From Armatimonadota bacterium (GTDB taxonomy: Bacteria; Armatimonadota; UBA5829): 35,807 nt of DNA. The stretch covers positions 1 through 35,807 of the forward strand of contig JAAYKE010000129.1 in assembly GCA_012522575.1 (NCBI GenBank), written 5' to 3'. Position numbers and translations under genes: made by a program. The notes under the pieces are model-generated. The model made no database searches and was not told the DNA's origin. It worked only from the letters and a program-made list of their open reading frames with translations. Below, one piece after another: positions 1 to 8,336 of this stretch (position 1 is its first letter; each line of letters opens with the position of its first letter).

Positions 1-7
1 AATGCCG

Positions 8-215
8 AGGTTTAGAGGTTAGAGGTTGGAGGTTAGAAGTTAGAAGGGTTATTGAGAGGGTTTGCGGTTTCCCGTATCGGACATCTGACCTCGAACTTCG
101 GACATCGAAAAAAGCAGATTTCTCACTACGTTCGAAATGACATAGTTTGTGTGGGTGGGACCCACTACAACCACTCACGAAGAGAGTTGTTACGACTCCT
201 CAAAAAGTTGTGCTA
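8..215. repeat. Composite intergenic repeat, copy A
   Basis: Positions 8-47 hold tandem heptamer-like units (TTAGAGG variants). They are followed by a shared segment, a block reading AAAAAAGCAGATTTCTC then CGTTCGAAATGACA, and a tail ending near CACGAAGAGAGTTGTTAC. The reverse complement of this order matches the block at 2166-2440, so A and B are inverted copies that bracket three genes. The open frame at 52-321 lies inside this repeat and looks non-coding. Nothing else is seen in the first 268 bases. Confidence 0.75.
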
Positions 216-268
216 TCATGTAGTATCCGACATACAGGCCAAATGCGGTATGTATATCATGAGAGCAG

Positions 269-1009
269 ATGGCCTGTGCGGGACTGAAACTATATCAAGC
301 AGCATGCGTCTATATTATTGATAGCTTCGACAGGGGTCTGCAATTGGAAAAAGCCGAAGCCTACAATTTCTCTGCAAGCAATGAGGAACTTCTGGAACTG
401 TGCAAGCGACAGGACCAGGAAGCTCTTCGGCTGCTGTTGAGAAGACACGAACGGCCTGTCTACAGCCTGCTGTATCGGATGCTGAGCAACCATGAGGACT
501 CAGAAGAGGCTCTGGCAGAGGTCTTCGTAAAGGTATGGAGAGGCGCGGCATTTTTTAAGGGGAACTCGTCGTTTACTACATGGCTATATAGAATTGCATC
601 GAACACCGCAAAGGACTTTCTGCGGTCCCGCAAAACAAGACGCGATGTTTCGATGGAAGATATAGTCATAAACGAACTCGACATTATTCAGCGAAGCAAC
701 GCCGACAGCGGCGATCCCTCGCAGAGATTGATGGAAGCTGAAGACAGAACGCAGATTCTGCGAGCTATGGAAGGGCTGTCGGAAAACGACAGGCTGCTGA
801 TTAATCTGTATCATTTTCAGGAGTGCGACTACAGTCAGCTTGCCGAAATAACCGGCATTGCGCCGAATATATTAAAGGTCAGGCTTTTCAGAGCGCGACA
901 GCGGCTGCGAAAGCTGTGTATTGCGCTGGAAGAGGGTGACAACAATGAATTGCGAACAAGTACAACCGAGTCTTCTGGATTACAGCAGAAAGCTGCTGAG
1001 TGGTCCTGA
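269..1009 (+). CDS. ECF-type RNA polymerase sigma factor
   Basis: Sigma-70 family extracytoplasmic-function sigma factor of about 246 residues. Region 2 is seen from about residue 55 to 130 (RRHERPVYSLLYRML, then TTWLYRIASNTAKDFLRSRK). Region 4 follows at about 165-215, with LSENDRLLINLYHF and a helix-turn-helix ending VRLFRARQRLRKL. The first 25 residues are not conserved in style, so a TTG at 344 preceded by AGGGG is an alternative start. The 3' end overlaps the anti-sigma gene by 65 bases, the usual sign of a co-translated sigma/anti-sigma pair. With the Spy-like third gene it resembles the CnrH/CnrY/CnrX type of envelope or metal-responsive regulation, an inference from gene order and folds. 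Confidence 0.9.
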   Translation: MACAGLKLYQAACVYIIDSFDRGLQLEKAEAYNFSASNEELLELCKRQDQEALRLLLRRHERPVYSLLYRMLSNHEDSEEALAEVFVKVWRGAAFFKGNSSFTTWLYRIASNTAKDFLRSRKTRRDVSMEDIVINELDIIQRSNADSGDPSQRLMEAEDRTQILRAMEGLSENDRLLINLYHFQECDYSQLAEITGIAPNILKVRLFRARQRLRKLCIALEEGDNNELRTSTTESSGLQQKAAEWS

Positions 1010-1394
1010 AAGCAAGAAAATCAAGGCTCATTTGAAACAATGCTCATCCTGTGAGAAGGTGTTGCGCGAAGAAGTCAGGCTATATAAGCAACTTTCTCGC
1101 CTGCCCGATGAGCAACCGCACAATGACGTGTGGGCGCTAGTGAGATCGCGCACCAGGCGAAAACGCATAAGACCGCTGGTGACGCTCCATAGCATGGTAG
1201 CAACGAGTTTTCGAAGAATTGCAACGGCGTCGGTTGCTCTGATACTGCTTACCATAGGGGCATATAACCTGGCGCTGCTGCACGTTGAGCCGCCTCCTGC
1301 ACCGACGGAACAGCAAGTAATAGCGGCGGTCTATTCTGATGATCCGATAGGCGGGCACACTGACGCGGTAATAGATTCGATTGATGGTATGTAG
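945..1394 (+). CDS. Zinc-finger anti-sigma factor (zf-HC2), single membrane pass
   Basis: The product, about 149 residues, probably binds and silences the sigma factor encoded just upstream. The N-terminus carries a putative zf-HC2 anti-sigma zinc site: C3, H29, C33 and C36 in a HLKQCSSC motif. One hydrophobic helix spans about residues 92-113, followed by a short extracytoplasmic tail rich in proline and acidic residues. The ATG at 945 was chosen over a TTG at 921 because AGAGGG lies about 8 bases before it. It overlaps the sigma gene and lies 9 bases before the Spy-like gene, so all three are likely one operon. The short tail suggests that signals are received through the partner encoded downstream rather than by its own sensor domain. 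Confidence 0.85.
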   Translation: MNCEQVQPSLLDYSRKLLSGPESKKIKAHLKQCSSCEKVLREEVRLYKQLSRLPDEQPHNDVWALVRSRTRRKRIRPLVTLHSMVATSFRRIATASVALILLTIGAYNLALLHVEPPPAPTEQQVIAAVYSDDPIGGHTDAVIDSIDGM

Positions 1395-1403
1395 AGTCCC
1401 GCG

Positions 1404-2162
1404 ATGAGAATGATAGTTCGTCACATTTTAATAACGGCAACGCTGCTGATCGCGGCAAGCGCTTGTATCGCGGCTCCTGATGAATGCCGCTTGAATATAT
1501 CGAACAGCCAGAAAGAAAAGCTCAAATCGCTGGCCACCGAGACGCGACGCAGCACAATGCGCGAACGGGAATCCATGCGTCGGGCGAGATATGATCTCCT
1601 GCAGGTCTTTTCTAGCTATACGATTGATGAGCGCAAAGCTAAGGCCGCACAGGAAAAGATAAGCTCGGCTCAGTTGAACCTGCTCAATATCCACCTCGAA
1701 AACGAACTGGCTCTGCGCGGCCTGTTTAATGCGACGCAATTTCAGCAGTTCAGAGATATGATGAAACGGCACACGCGCGACTCCCAGACGCTGGTGATTG
1801 CTCCGCCTGAGGAAGATATTCTCGACAGGCTGCCCAATAAGGAGATGCTGGACGAACTGGGTATATCAGCAGATAACCAAAAGCTATTGACGCCGTCTAA
1901 CCGCAAACTCATCCTGGAGTTGAGGAAACTGAGCGCTCAGACGCTGGAGATGTACGGCAACTACTCACTTGATGCCGCAAGTTGCCGAAAGCTCATCGGC
2001 AGCATCCACAAAAAACAGATCGAACTTCTGTCCCTCCAACATCGCCGCCAGCGGACGATTCGCACGGTACTTTCCAAAGATCAATTCCAGAGCCTGCAGC
2101 GTGAACTGGCAAAGAGCATGGCCAAACGGAATCACACCCACAGGCGCGATCAAAAACCGTGA
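1404..2162 (+). CDS. Spy/CpxP-like periplasmic protein with two LTxxQ-type units
   Basis: Secreted protein of about 252 residues. A signal peptide covers about residues 1-23 (hydrophobic core ILITATLLIAASACIAA). The rest is strongly helical and charged, with two related units. Each ends in a Spy-family style LTxxQ variant: ALRGLFNATQFQQFRDMM, and later RTVLSKDQFQSLQREL. Spy and CnrX proteins of this fold act as periplasmic chaperones or metal sensors. As the third gene behind an ECF sigma and its anti-sigma it is a good candidate for the periplasmic sensor of the system. The start is the ATG at 1404, with an in-frame ATG six bases later; neither has a strong ribosome-binding site. Metal-binding residues cannot be assigned by eye. 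Confidence 0.7.
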   Translation: MRMIVRHILITATLLIAASACIAAPDECRLNISNSQKEKLKSLATETRRSTMRERESMRRARYDLLQVFSSYTIDERKAKAAQEKISSAQLNLLNIHLENELALRGLFNATQFQQFRDMMKRHTRDSQTLVIAPPEEDILDRLPNKEMLDELGISADNQKLLTPSNRKLILELRKLSAQTLEMYGNYSLDAASCRKLIGSIHKKQIELLSLQHRRQRTIRTVLSKDQFQSLQRELAKSMAKRNHTHRRDQKP

Positions 2163-2165
2163 TGA

Positions 2166-2440
2166 TGGTAACAACTCACTCTTCGTGAGTGATTGCAGTG
2201 GCTGGCCTCTGGTCCCAGCCAAACAAACCATGTCATTTCGAACGAAGAAATCTGCTTTTCTGTAAATCGCGAAAGCCCGAAATAAGCGAAACCCAGAAAA
2301 GAGAAGGGAAAAAGCAGATTCCTCGGCATTCGCCTCGGAATGACAAAAATTGGAGGCTACGCATAACCCTCTCAATAACTCTTCTAACCCCTAACCCCTA
2401 ACCTCTAACCTCTAACCTCCAACCTCCAACCTCTAACTTC
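2166..2440. repeat. Composite intergenic repeat, copy B with heptamer tract
   Basis: This block fills most of the gap between two convergent operons. It begins with an ACTCACTCTTCGTGAGTGATTG palindromic region. Next comes a pair of inverted TGTCATTTCGAACG and CGCCTCGGAATGACA ends around about 90 bases, and it finishes in a tract of TAACCTC heptamer variants at 2383-2440. It is the inverted counterpart of copy A (8-215) and shares its middle with the patch at 8927-9170. Similar TCATTTCGAACG-type intergenic repeats are common in some environmental bacterial genomes. No protein is likely here. Confidence 0.75.
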
Positions 2441-2486
2441 AAGACCTTATCATTCGTGAGCTGTTACTGATGATGCGATCAATTGA

Positions 2487-4367
2487 CTACCACACCGGAT
2501 AGAACTCAATCGGAGGCATAGGCCCCGGGTATGGCTCCGGCGGACCTGGCGGAGGTTGAATATAATCCGGCCCATCGGGTTCATACTGCGGATAGGCAGG
2601 CTCCGTGCCCGGCTCCCCGGCAGGCTGCTGCTCGTCGGCCTCGTTTGATTCATTGTTTTCGGATGGCGTCGCTGCCGCATCCGTAGTCTCATCGGGCTGA
2701 GCTTGTGACTTATCGTCATCCTGAGAGGCAGGCTCTTGAGGCTTTTCCTCTTCAACTGTCGGCGGCCTCGGAGGAGTAACAGGCTTAGGATCGAGTTGAT
2801 GCACCGTATCAAGCTCTTTTCTGGCCTGAGAAATAAACGTGTCCGCATTTGATTTTGAGCTGTCGTTGTTGGTTTCCAGATAGTCCTGCAGGCTGGAGGT
2901 GGCTTGGGACATAAGCCCGCATACCAGGCTCAAATGCAGATTCACGGCTTTTTTACTCTCCGGAACCGTCAACACATCGAGGAACTTCGCCATCGTCTCC
3001 ACGCGATAACCAAGCCCCTTGGTAGAAGTATAGTAGCTCTCGCGAGTGATTCTTTGGGTGCGATAGTCCTCTGCATCGCGGTCGTATTGTTTTAATAATC
3101 CCGCAAATGACCTGTCGAAAACTTTGGCAAATATATCGTAGCGGTTGGCGATTATTGTGGCAGTCGGGTTAGGCTGGACCGCCTTAAGCTGCTCGACTGC
3201 TTTTCTGGCTTCTGCATACAGCGACATAGACATGTTGACCAGCGCCAGTCGCTCGTATGCGCGCCAGTCCGCAGGGTTTATTTTGATCGCCTCCCGATAT
3301 GCCTCGGCAGCCTCATCTACTTTGGATGCGCGCCAAAAACTATCCCCCTGGCTTATTTTTGCCACCGCTGATTTCACGTCCGCCTTGAGCTTTGGTTCTT
3401 GTTTGGACGCACCCTCAGGTGTCGAAGGGACTTCTGCCTTGGGCGGCTGGACCTGTATATCCTCAGGTTTTTTTGGAACTTCAGGCGCGACTTTGCCCTC
3501 TCGAGCGTTGTCCAGATTTTTTCTGGCCGCGGTTAATTGCTCCTCGTCGGCGTTCATTTTGGCCGCCTGATCGAGTTGTGAGCTTGCCTCGTCATACAAA
3601 CCCTTGAGCACGTAGGCGTGCGCCAGCTTGATCCTGAGCGATGGGTTGGAAGGGTCCGCGCTTACTGCCTGCTGGAATTGCCCGATAGCGACGGCCACTT
3701 CTCCCGACTTGAGGCTGTCCTCTGCTTTTCCCACATAATCTGCAGACGTTGGCGGAACAGGAGGAGTGATCAACTCGGCTCCTATGGCTGTGGTGTCCGT
3801 CGGAGCCGGAGGCGGCTTTTCCTCAAGGGACGGCAACCCAAGGAATCCCTGACGGGAAACGCTTATTACCGCAGCGCTGGTCGCGCTCTGCATTGCGTTA
3901 TCAAGATTTAGATCTCCGCTGCCACCCACGGATGACTGCCCGATAGCCTCCCATTGCTCGATCTTGCCGCCGGTAGATTTCGCCAGCCACACTTTGACCT
4001 GCACAATTCCGTTGTTCAGCGACACCTCCGAACTGGAGGCATACTCATAAGACAGCGCCCTGGCAACCTCGATTCGCTGCTGATGGCTGGCATAACTCGC
4101 GACCTGATCCGAAGTCAGAGCCTTTTCCATTATCGCACGCAGCACCGTCGGTGATTCCCGGTCGAACGGAAGAACGTCAGCGTGACGCGCCTCGCGCAAG
4201 TAGTTGCACAGGGCTTTAGTCGAAGAATCGGCGAGCGTTTTGTCGACACCCTCTCCATGAGTGGATGGGAACACCACCACAACCGGACGTGAAGAATCCG
4301 CCGCACCCGCTAAAGATACCAGGGCTGCAAGAAACGCTGCTATGAAGATTATCGATATAGCCTTCAT
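2487..4367 (-). CDS. Secreted TPR protein
   Basis: Exported protein of 626 residues. A signal peptide spans about 1-22. Residues 27-175 form a mixed alpha/beta domain opening with RPVVVVFPSTHGEG, which looks like the small domains that compute a stress or copy value in envelope TPR proteins but matches no family I can name. TPR units lie at about 208-285 (AIGQFQQAVSADPSNPSLRI) and 335-395 (AAEAYREAIKINPADWRAYE). The C-terminal 100 residues are low complexity, first acidic and then proline-tyrosine rich. It is the last gene of the hisG operon, 18 bases after the zinc-ribbon gene, which also carries TPR-like helices and a proline-rich region. The two probably act together at the envelope, but their function is unknown. 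Confidence 0.7.
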   Translation of the reverse strand: MKAISIIFIAAFLAALVSLAGAADSSRPVVVVFPSTHGEGVDKTLADSSTKALCNYLREARHADVLPFDRESPTVLRAIMEKALTSDQVASYASHQQRIEVARALSYEYASSSEVSLNNGIVQVKVWLAKSTGGKIEQWEAIGQSSVGGSGDLNLDNAMQSATSAAVISVSRQGFLGLPSLEEKPPPAPTDTTAIGAELITPPVPPTSADYVGKAEDSLKSGEVAVAIGQFQQAVSADPSNPSLRIKLAHAYVLKGLYDEASSQLDQAAKMNADEEQLTAARKNLDNAREGKVAPEVPKKPEDIQVQPPKAEVPSTPEGASKQEPKLKADVKSAVAKISQGDSFWRASKVDEAAEAYREAIKINPADWRAYERLALVNMSMSLYAEARKAVEQLKAVQPNPTATIIANRYDIFAKVFDRSFAGLLKQYDRDAEDYRTQRITRESYYTSTKGLGYRVETMAKFLDVLTVPESKKAVNLHLSLVCGLMSQATSSLQDYLETNNDSSKSNADTFISQARKELDTVHQLDPKPVTPPRPPTVEEEKPQEPASQDDDKSQAQPDETTDAAATPSENNESNEADEQQPAGEPGTEPAYPQYEPDGPDYIQPPPGPPEPYPGPMPPIEFYPVW

Positions 4368-4385
4368 CCTCTGCTCACGATCCCA

Positions 4386-5477
4386 TTATCTCGTTTGCTT
4401 CCAAACGGAAATCAACTTTCTGGCGTTTTCGATGCCTCGTTTTGCGGAGTCTACTCCCCTGCCATCCTGTATATCTCTGTTGAACAGGGCTATTGCATTA
4501 TTGGCCGTAATTATAGCATCGGAATTTCTACCTTGATTGTGCAGTCTTATCGCCTCGGCCAGTTGTGAGTCCCCGCTTGGCTCAGGAGCAGGCGGCTGCG
4601 GTGTCGGCGTCGGTTTTGCAGGCTCAGGCTCCGAAGTTGACGGTTGAGTTTTTTTTGCCTCCGGCACTAACGTAAGCTCCTGGTCTACTTTCGGCACCTG
4701 CACAGGCCGCACTTCCGTGCTCTGCGGTGTCTGGGTCTGCCCTGAAGGGGCCTGCTGCACAGGCTCCGCCGGCAGCGGAGGTTGATTCTGCGCGGTGGCA
4801 GATGGGAATGTATATATACTCAATGGCGGCGCGTCGGGCTGCGTGGCAGGGACAGCTACCGGCTGCTGCTCGGGCTGCACTACCTCGGAGGTCGCGGGCT
4901 GTTTTTTTGGTGCGGTGGTAAAAACAATCACTATCACCAGCATAACGATAAACGCAGCGGAAGCCGCCAACAGTGGCTTCGGCACTGCATCCATAATGAT
5001 CGCAAGACTTGTTTTCGGCTCTGGCGCGGGAGGAGTCACGGCCGCTTGTCCCATGGACTGAAGCCGAAGAGAGGCCAGTTTTTCCCGGTCGGCAGCGCTG
5101 TCCGGGTTCAGATCGATAACGGTTTCATAGCGGGCGATGGCGAGCTTCAAGAACTCCTTTGCGCGCTGCGGTTCTCCCTGCTTCGTCAATTTCTCCGCCA
5201 AACGCTCGCAAACCAGGGCTACAATGGCGTGCGCAGAGGCGCTGTCGGGGTTATCGGTTGCCAGCCTGGCTCCTTTTTCAAGGGCTGCTTCGAGATCGTC
5301 CGCATCGAGCAACTCGTGAACCGCAAACAGCTCTTCGCCCAGCTTAAGCTCCTCTTTGCGATCCTCATCAGCCTCCTGACGCGCCTCTTTTGGCACAATC
5401 ACATCGAGTCGAGTGCCGCAATCCCTACAGTATTTATTGGTTTTTCCGTTGTGAGTGCCGCAGTTGGGGCACCTCAT
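4386..5477 (-). CDS. Zinc-ribbon, TPR and single-pass membrane protein
   Basis: Protein of 363 residues. The N-terminus is a zinc ribbon of the zinc_ribbon_2/DUF7577 style, with C3, C6, C17 and C20 (MRCPNCG and KYCRDCG). Residues about 40-140 are helical with TPR character (YETVIDLNPDSAADREKLA). A strong membrane segment lies at about 168-188, followed by a long proline/glutamine/threonine-rich linker. A conserved-looking helical C-terminus (LAEAIRLHNQGRNSDAI) is again TPR-like. The expected topology is ribbon inside and C-terminus outside. It starts 70 bases after ruvB and ends 18 bases before the secreted TPR gene, so it is probably co-transcribed with both. The biological role is not evident. 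Confidence 0.7.
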   Translation of the reverse strand: MRCPNCGTHNGKTNKYCRDCGTRLDVIVPKEARQEADEDRKEELKLGEELFAVHELLDADDLEAALEKGARLATDNPDSASAHAIVALVCERLAEKLTKQGEPQRAKEFLKLAIARYETVIDLNPDSAADREKLASLRLQSMGQAAVTPPAPEPKTSLAIIMDAVPKPLLAASAAFIVMLVIVIVFTTAPKKQPATSEVVQPEQQPVAVPATQPDAPPLSIYTFPSATAQNQPPLPAEPVQQAPSGQTQTPQSTEVRPVQVPKVDQELTLVPEAKKTQPSTSEPEPAKPTPTPQPPAPEPSGDSQLAEAIRLHNQGRNSDAIITANNAIALFNRDIQDGRGVDSAKRGIENARKLISVWKQTR

Positions 5478-5547
5478 AGCTTACTCCAATCCACTTGCTC
5501 ATGCTCATGTGTTTGTCGAGTTCGAGCGTATCTTAGTTCCATTTGGC

Positions 5548-6588
5548 TTATAACAGTTCTCCTTGCGCATTACTTTTCATAGTAATACCCAGATGCTCGT
5601 ATGCCAACCTGGTTGCGACACGTCCTCTGGGGGTTCGATTCAGAAACCCGCTTTGTATCAGATATGGCTCATGAACATCCTCGATCGTGTCGCGTTCTTC
5701 ACTTATCGATGCCGCGATGGTCTCGACTCCCACCGGCCCGCCATCGAACTTTTCAATAATGGTCAGCAGCAGCCTTCGGTCGGCGTCATCAAGCCCGCTT
5801 TCGTCTATTTCCAGCATTTCCAGCCCGTCGCGTGCTACTTCCTTTGTGATTTTACCATCGGCGCGAACCATCGCATAATCGCGGACACGCCGAAGGACCC
5901 TGTTTGCGATTCTGGGCGTGCCACGGGATCGACCGGCGATTTCATAGGCTCCGTCTCGGACAATCTGCACGTCGAGGATGCGCGCAGACCTCTCTACAAT
6001 CGTTTTCAGGTTATCCACATCATAAAATTCAAAGTTGTGAACGATGCCGAACCTGCCTCGGAGCGGGGATGTGATCAGCCCTGCCCTTGTGGTCGCGCCC
6101 ACTAAAGTGAACTTCGGCAAATCAAGTTTGAGGGTGCGCGCGCTCGGCCCTTTGCCGATCACCAGGTCCAACTGATAATCCTCCATAGCCGGGTAGAGGA
6201 TTTCCTCCACAGCCCGATTGAGTCGATGTATCTCGTCAATAAACAGCACGCTGTCGGGTTCGAGGTTGGTGAGTATGGCGGCAAGGTCGCCGGGACGTTC
6301 GATAGCCGGCCCTGATGTGGAGCGCAGAGGGACATCCATCTCGTTTGCAATGATGAGCGCAAGGGTGGTTTTGCCCAATCCCGGAGGGCCATACAGCAAA
6401 ACGTGATCGAGGGGTTCGGCGCGCATTTTCGCCGCTTGAATAAATACGCTCAGGCTGTCTTTGATCTTGTCGCGCCCGATAAATTCGCTGAGGCGTCGGG
6501 GTCTCAGCGTATAGTCCAGCGCCCGATCCTCATCCCTGGGTTCCGGCGAGACAAACCTGTCATCTTGTCGAACGTCATCCTTATCCAT
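5548..6588 (-). CDS. ruvB: Holliday junction branch migration ATPase RuvB
   Basis: Motor subunit of the RuvAB complex, which drives branch migration of Holliday junctions in recombination and repair. The protein has 346 residues, a typical length. Walker A is GPPGLGKTT at about 67-75, Walker B FIDEIH at about 116-121, and sensor 1 LVGATTRAG at about 162-170. The arginine-finger region is SPLRGRFG at about 174-181. The C-terminal winged-helix part includes [12 protein letters not shown]. It lies 94 bases downstream of ruvA on the same strand, the common ruvAB order. All key residues are present, so it should be functional. Confidence 0.98.
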   Translation of the reverse strand: MDKDDVRQDDRFVSPEPRDEDRALDYTLRPRRLSEFIGRDKIKDSLSVFIQAAKMRAEPLDHVLLYGPPGLGKTTLALIIANEMDVPLRSTSGPAIERPGDLAAILTNLEPDSVLFIDEIHRLNRAVEEILYPAMEDYQLDLVIGKGPSARTLKLDLPKFTLVGATTRAGLITSPLRGRFGIVHNFEFYDVDNLKTIVERSARILDVQIVRDGAYEIAGRSRGTPRIANRVLRRVRDYAMVRADGKITKEVARDGLEMLEIDESGLDDADRRLLLTIIEKFDGGPVGVETIAASISEERDTIEDVHEPYLIQSGFLNRTPRGRVATRLAYEHLGITMKSNAQGELL

Positions 6589-6682
6589 AAGATCGCCGCG
6601 CTTTATATAATAATACCGAGTTCAGGTCCGCACCTGAGCGCAATAAACCGGGAGCCAGACGCAACATAGCTGCCCGCAGGGG

Positions 6683-7279
6683 TCATTTCCCCAAAGTTTT
6701 TAATGCCAGGGTAACCACCGCTCCAGTGTCTTGTTTGTCCTTGACTGACTTCAATGCGCTTTCTGCAGCCGACCTGGCGTCGTTTCGATTGTATCCCAGG
6801 GCTACCAGCCCTTCTATGGCATCGGCAAGCAGGCTCTGGTCGGGAGTTGTCTTGCGCGCAGCCTGCGCCCATACAAGGGTAGTGATCTTCTCCCGAAGCT
6901 CCAACACAATTCGCTGAGCGATCTTTGTGCCGACTCCGGGGGCGCTGTTTAGCTCCAGAAAGCTTTCCGACGATATCGCATTGATAATAGTATCGACTTC
7001 CAGAGCGCCCAGAATACCGAGGGCGACCTTAGGTCCTACCCCGCTCACAGTCGTCAGCAGCTCGAACATACTCTGCTGAGGCTCATCAACAAAGCCGTAT
7101 AGCGTGATCGAATCCTCCCTTACAACAGTATGAGTAAGGATTTCGATCTCCTGACCGATCTCAGGCAACTGCGAGAGCACGGCGACGGGCAAAAAAACCT
7201 TGTAACCGACGCCTCGGACATCGATTACAATGCTATCGGACCCGATTCTGGCCAATTCGCCGTGCAGATGCGCAATCAA
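6683..7279 (-). CDS. ruvA: Holliday junction DNA-binding protein RuvA
   Basis: RuvA tetramers bind Holliday junctions and load the RuvB ATPase. The TTG start at 7279 gives 198 residues beginning MIAHLHGELA, which matches the family N-terminus (MIA.L.G.L), whereas longer frames run back into hisG. The N-terminal OB domain covers about 1-64 and includes VRGVGYKVFLP. Two helix-hairpin-helix motifs follow (VSGVGPKVALGIL and APGVGTKIAQRIV). The C-terminal RuvB-contact domain is at about 150-198 (GLVALGYNRNDA). The start codon is only 2 bases after the hisG stop, so translation is probably coupled to hisG. Confidence 0.97.
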   Translation of the reverse strand: MIAHLHGELARIGSDSIVIDVRGVGYKVFLPVAVLSQLPEIGQEIEILTHTVVREDSITLYGFVDEPQQSMFELLTTVSGVGPKVALGILGALEVDTIINAISSESFLELNSAPGVGTKIAQRIVLELREKITTLVWAQAARKTTPDQSLLADAIEGLVALGYNRNDARSAAESALKSVKDKQDTGAVVTLALKTLGK

Positions 7280-7281
7280 CT

Positions 7282-8151
7282 TTAATAAATTACCTTGTTT
7301 AGCGGATACTCCACTATGCCTGAGGCTCCTGCCCTTTTCAGGCACGGTATCAGCTCGCGCACAAGATTTTCCTCTACAATAATTTCCGCCGCAACCCAAT
7401 CCTTATCGGACAGCGAAGATATGGTGGGATTTTTCAGAGATGGCAACTGTGCAAGCACCTCATTGAGCTTGTCGGCAGGCACGTTCATCTTCAGCCCTAC
7501 CAACCCTTCGGCAGTAAGGGCCGCCTGCAGCAACATCGCCATGTTTTCTATTTTGTTGCGCTTCTCCTCGTCCTGCCATGCCTGCTTGTTGGCAATCAGT
7601 CGCGTGGTCGATTCGAGTAGCGTATCGATGATTTGCAAACTATGCGCTTTGAGTGTGCTGCCCGTCTCGGTTCCTTCGACTATCGCATCGACCAGATCCG
7701 GGACCTTGACTTCGGTGGCTCCCCAACTGAACTCCACGCTGACAGTCACATTATGCTTTTCGAAATATCGTTTAGTGACATTGACCAGTTCGGTGGCGAC
7801 GCGCTTGCCTTCGAGGTCTTTTGGCCCTTTGATCGGCGAATCTTTGGGGACCGCCAGCACCCACTTATATGGTTTGGCGCTTACTTTTGAATATACAAGC
7901 TCGCAAACCTCGACTACATCGGCTTCGCACTCACGAACGTTATCATAGCCTGTGATTCCGATATCGAGCACTCCCGCCTCTACATAGCGGGCTATTTCCT
8001 GTGCTCTGAGAAGCGTGGCCTCGACGTCGTCATCGTCCACGCTGGGATGATATGACCTCGAACCCACTCTGAAATCCCATCCGGCTTTTTTGAACAAACC
8101 GAAGGTCGCCTCCTGCAGGCTGCCCTTCGGCAAAGCAATCTTGAGTTTCAC
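7282..8151 (-). CDS. hisG: ATP phosphoribosyltransferase HisG, long form
   Basis: Catalyses the first step of histidine biosynthesis, joining ATP and PRPP to give phosphoribosyl-ATP. The family opening [13 protein letters not shown], the middle [12 protein letters not shown] and the PRPP-binding loop [13 protein letters not shown] are all visible. At about 289 residues it is the long form: the last 75-80 residues form the regulatory HisG_C domain, which mediates histidine feedback and does not need HisZ. The GTG at 8151 gives [10 protein letters not shown] and a 9-base spacer from AGGAG; a GTG at 8157 would add two residues but sits too close to that site. No other his genes are present; instead it heads an operon with ruvA and ruvB. 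Confidence 0.96.
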   Translation of the reverse strand: MKLKIALPKGSLQEATFGLFKKAGWDFRVGSRSYHPSVDDDDVEATLLRAQEIARYVEAGVLDIGITGYDNVRECEADVVEVCELVYSKVSAKPYKWVLAVPKDSPIKGPKDLEGKRVATELVNVTKRYFEKHNVTVSVEFSWGATEVKVPDLVDAIVEGTETGSTLKAHSLQIIDTLLESTTRLIANKQAWQDEEKRNKIENMAMLLQAALTAEGLVGLKMNVPADKLNEVLAQLPSLKNPTISSLSDKDWVAAEIIVEENLVRELIPCLKRAGASGIVEYPLNKVIY

Positions 8152-8179
8152 TGACACACTCTCCTATTTTAACCTCGAC

Positions 8180-8209
8180 ATTATACCGTGCCTATCAAAG
8201 AGCGGTCAA
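8180..8209 (-). promoter_or_regulatory. Sigma70-type promoter of the hisG-ruvAB operon
   Basis: On the minus strand a -35 TTGACC (8204-8209) and a perfect -10 TATAAT (8180-8185) are separated by 18 bases. They lie about 30 bases upstream of the hisG start, which is preceded by AGGAGAG. Confidence 0.75.
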
Positions 8210-8336
8210 ATATGATTTGCCCAATAACGGGTTAAATAGTGAGGATCAACCACAAGGGATAAAGCGCCGATATAGGGAATATAGAAGTAGCTGTTAAATA
8301 AACCAGTATGGTGATCAAAATATCTGAGGAAATGAC

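Noticed and set aside
52-321. Open frame of 89 codons at the left edge
   Set aside because: It lies within repeat copy A and its translation has no coding character.
2383-2440. CRISPR array or real telomere
   Set aside because: Units are seven bases without spacers, lie internally in the sequence, and recur as part of a dispersed repeat.
4782-5582. 266-codon plus-strand frame opposite the zinc-ribbon gene
   Set aside because: The minus strand encodes a CxxC zinc ribbon and TPR-like helices with a sensible ribosome-binding context; the plus frame is low complexity.
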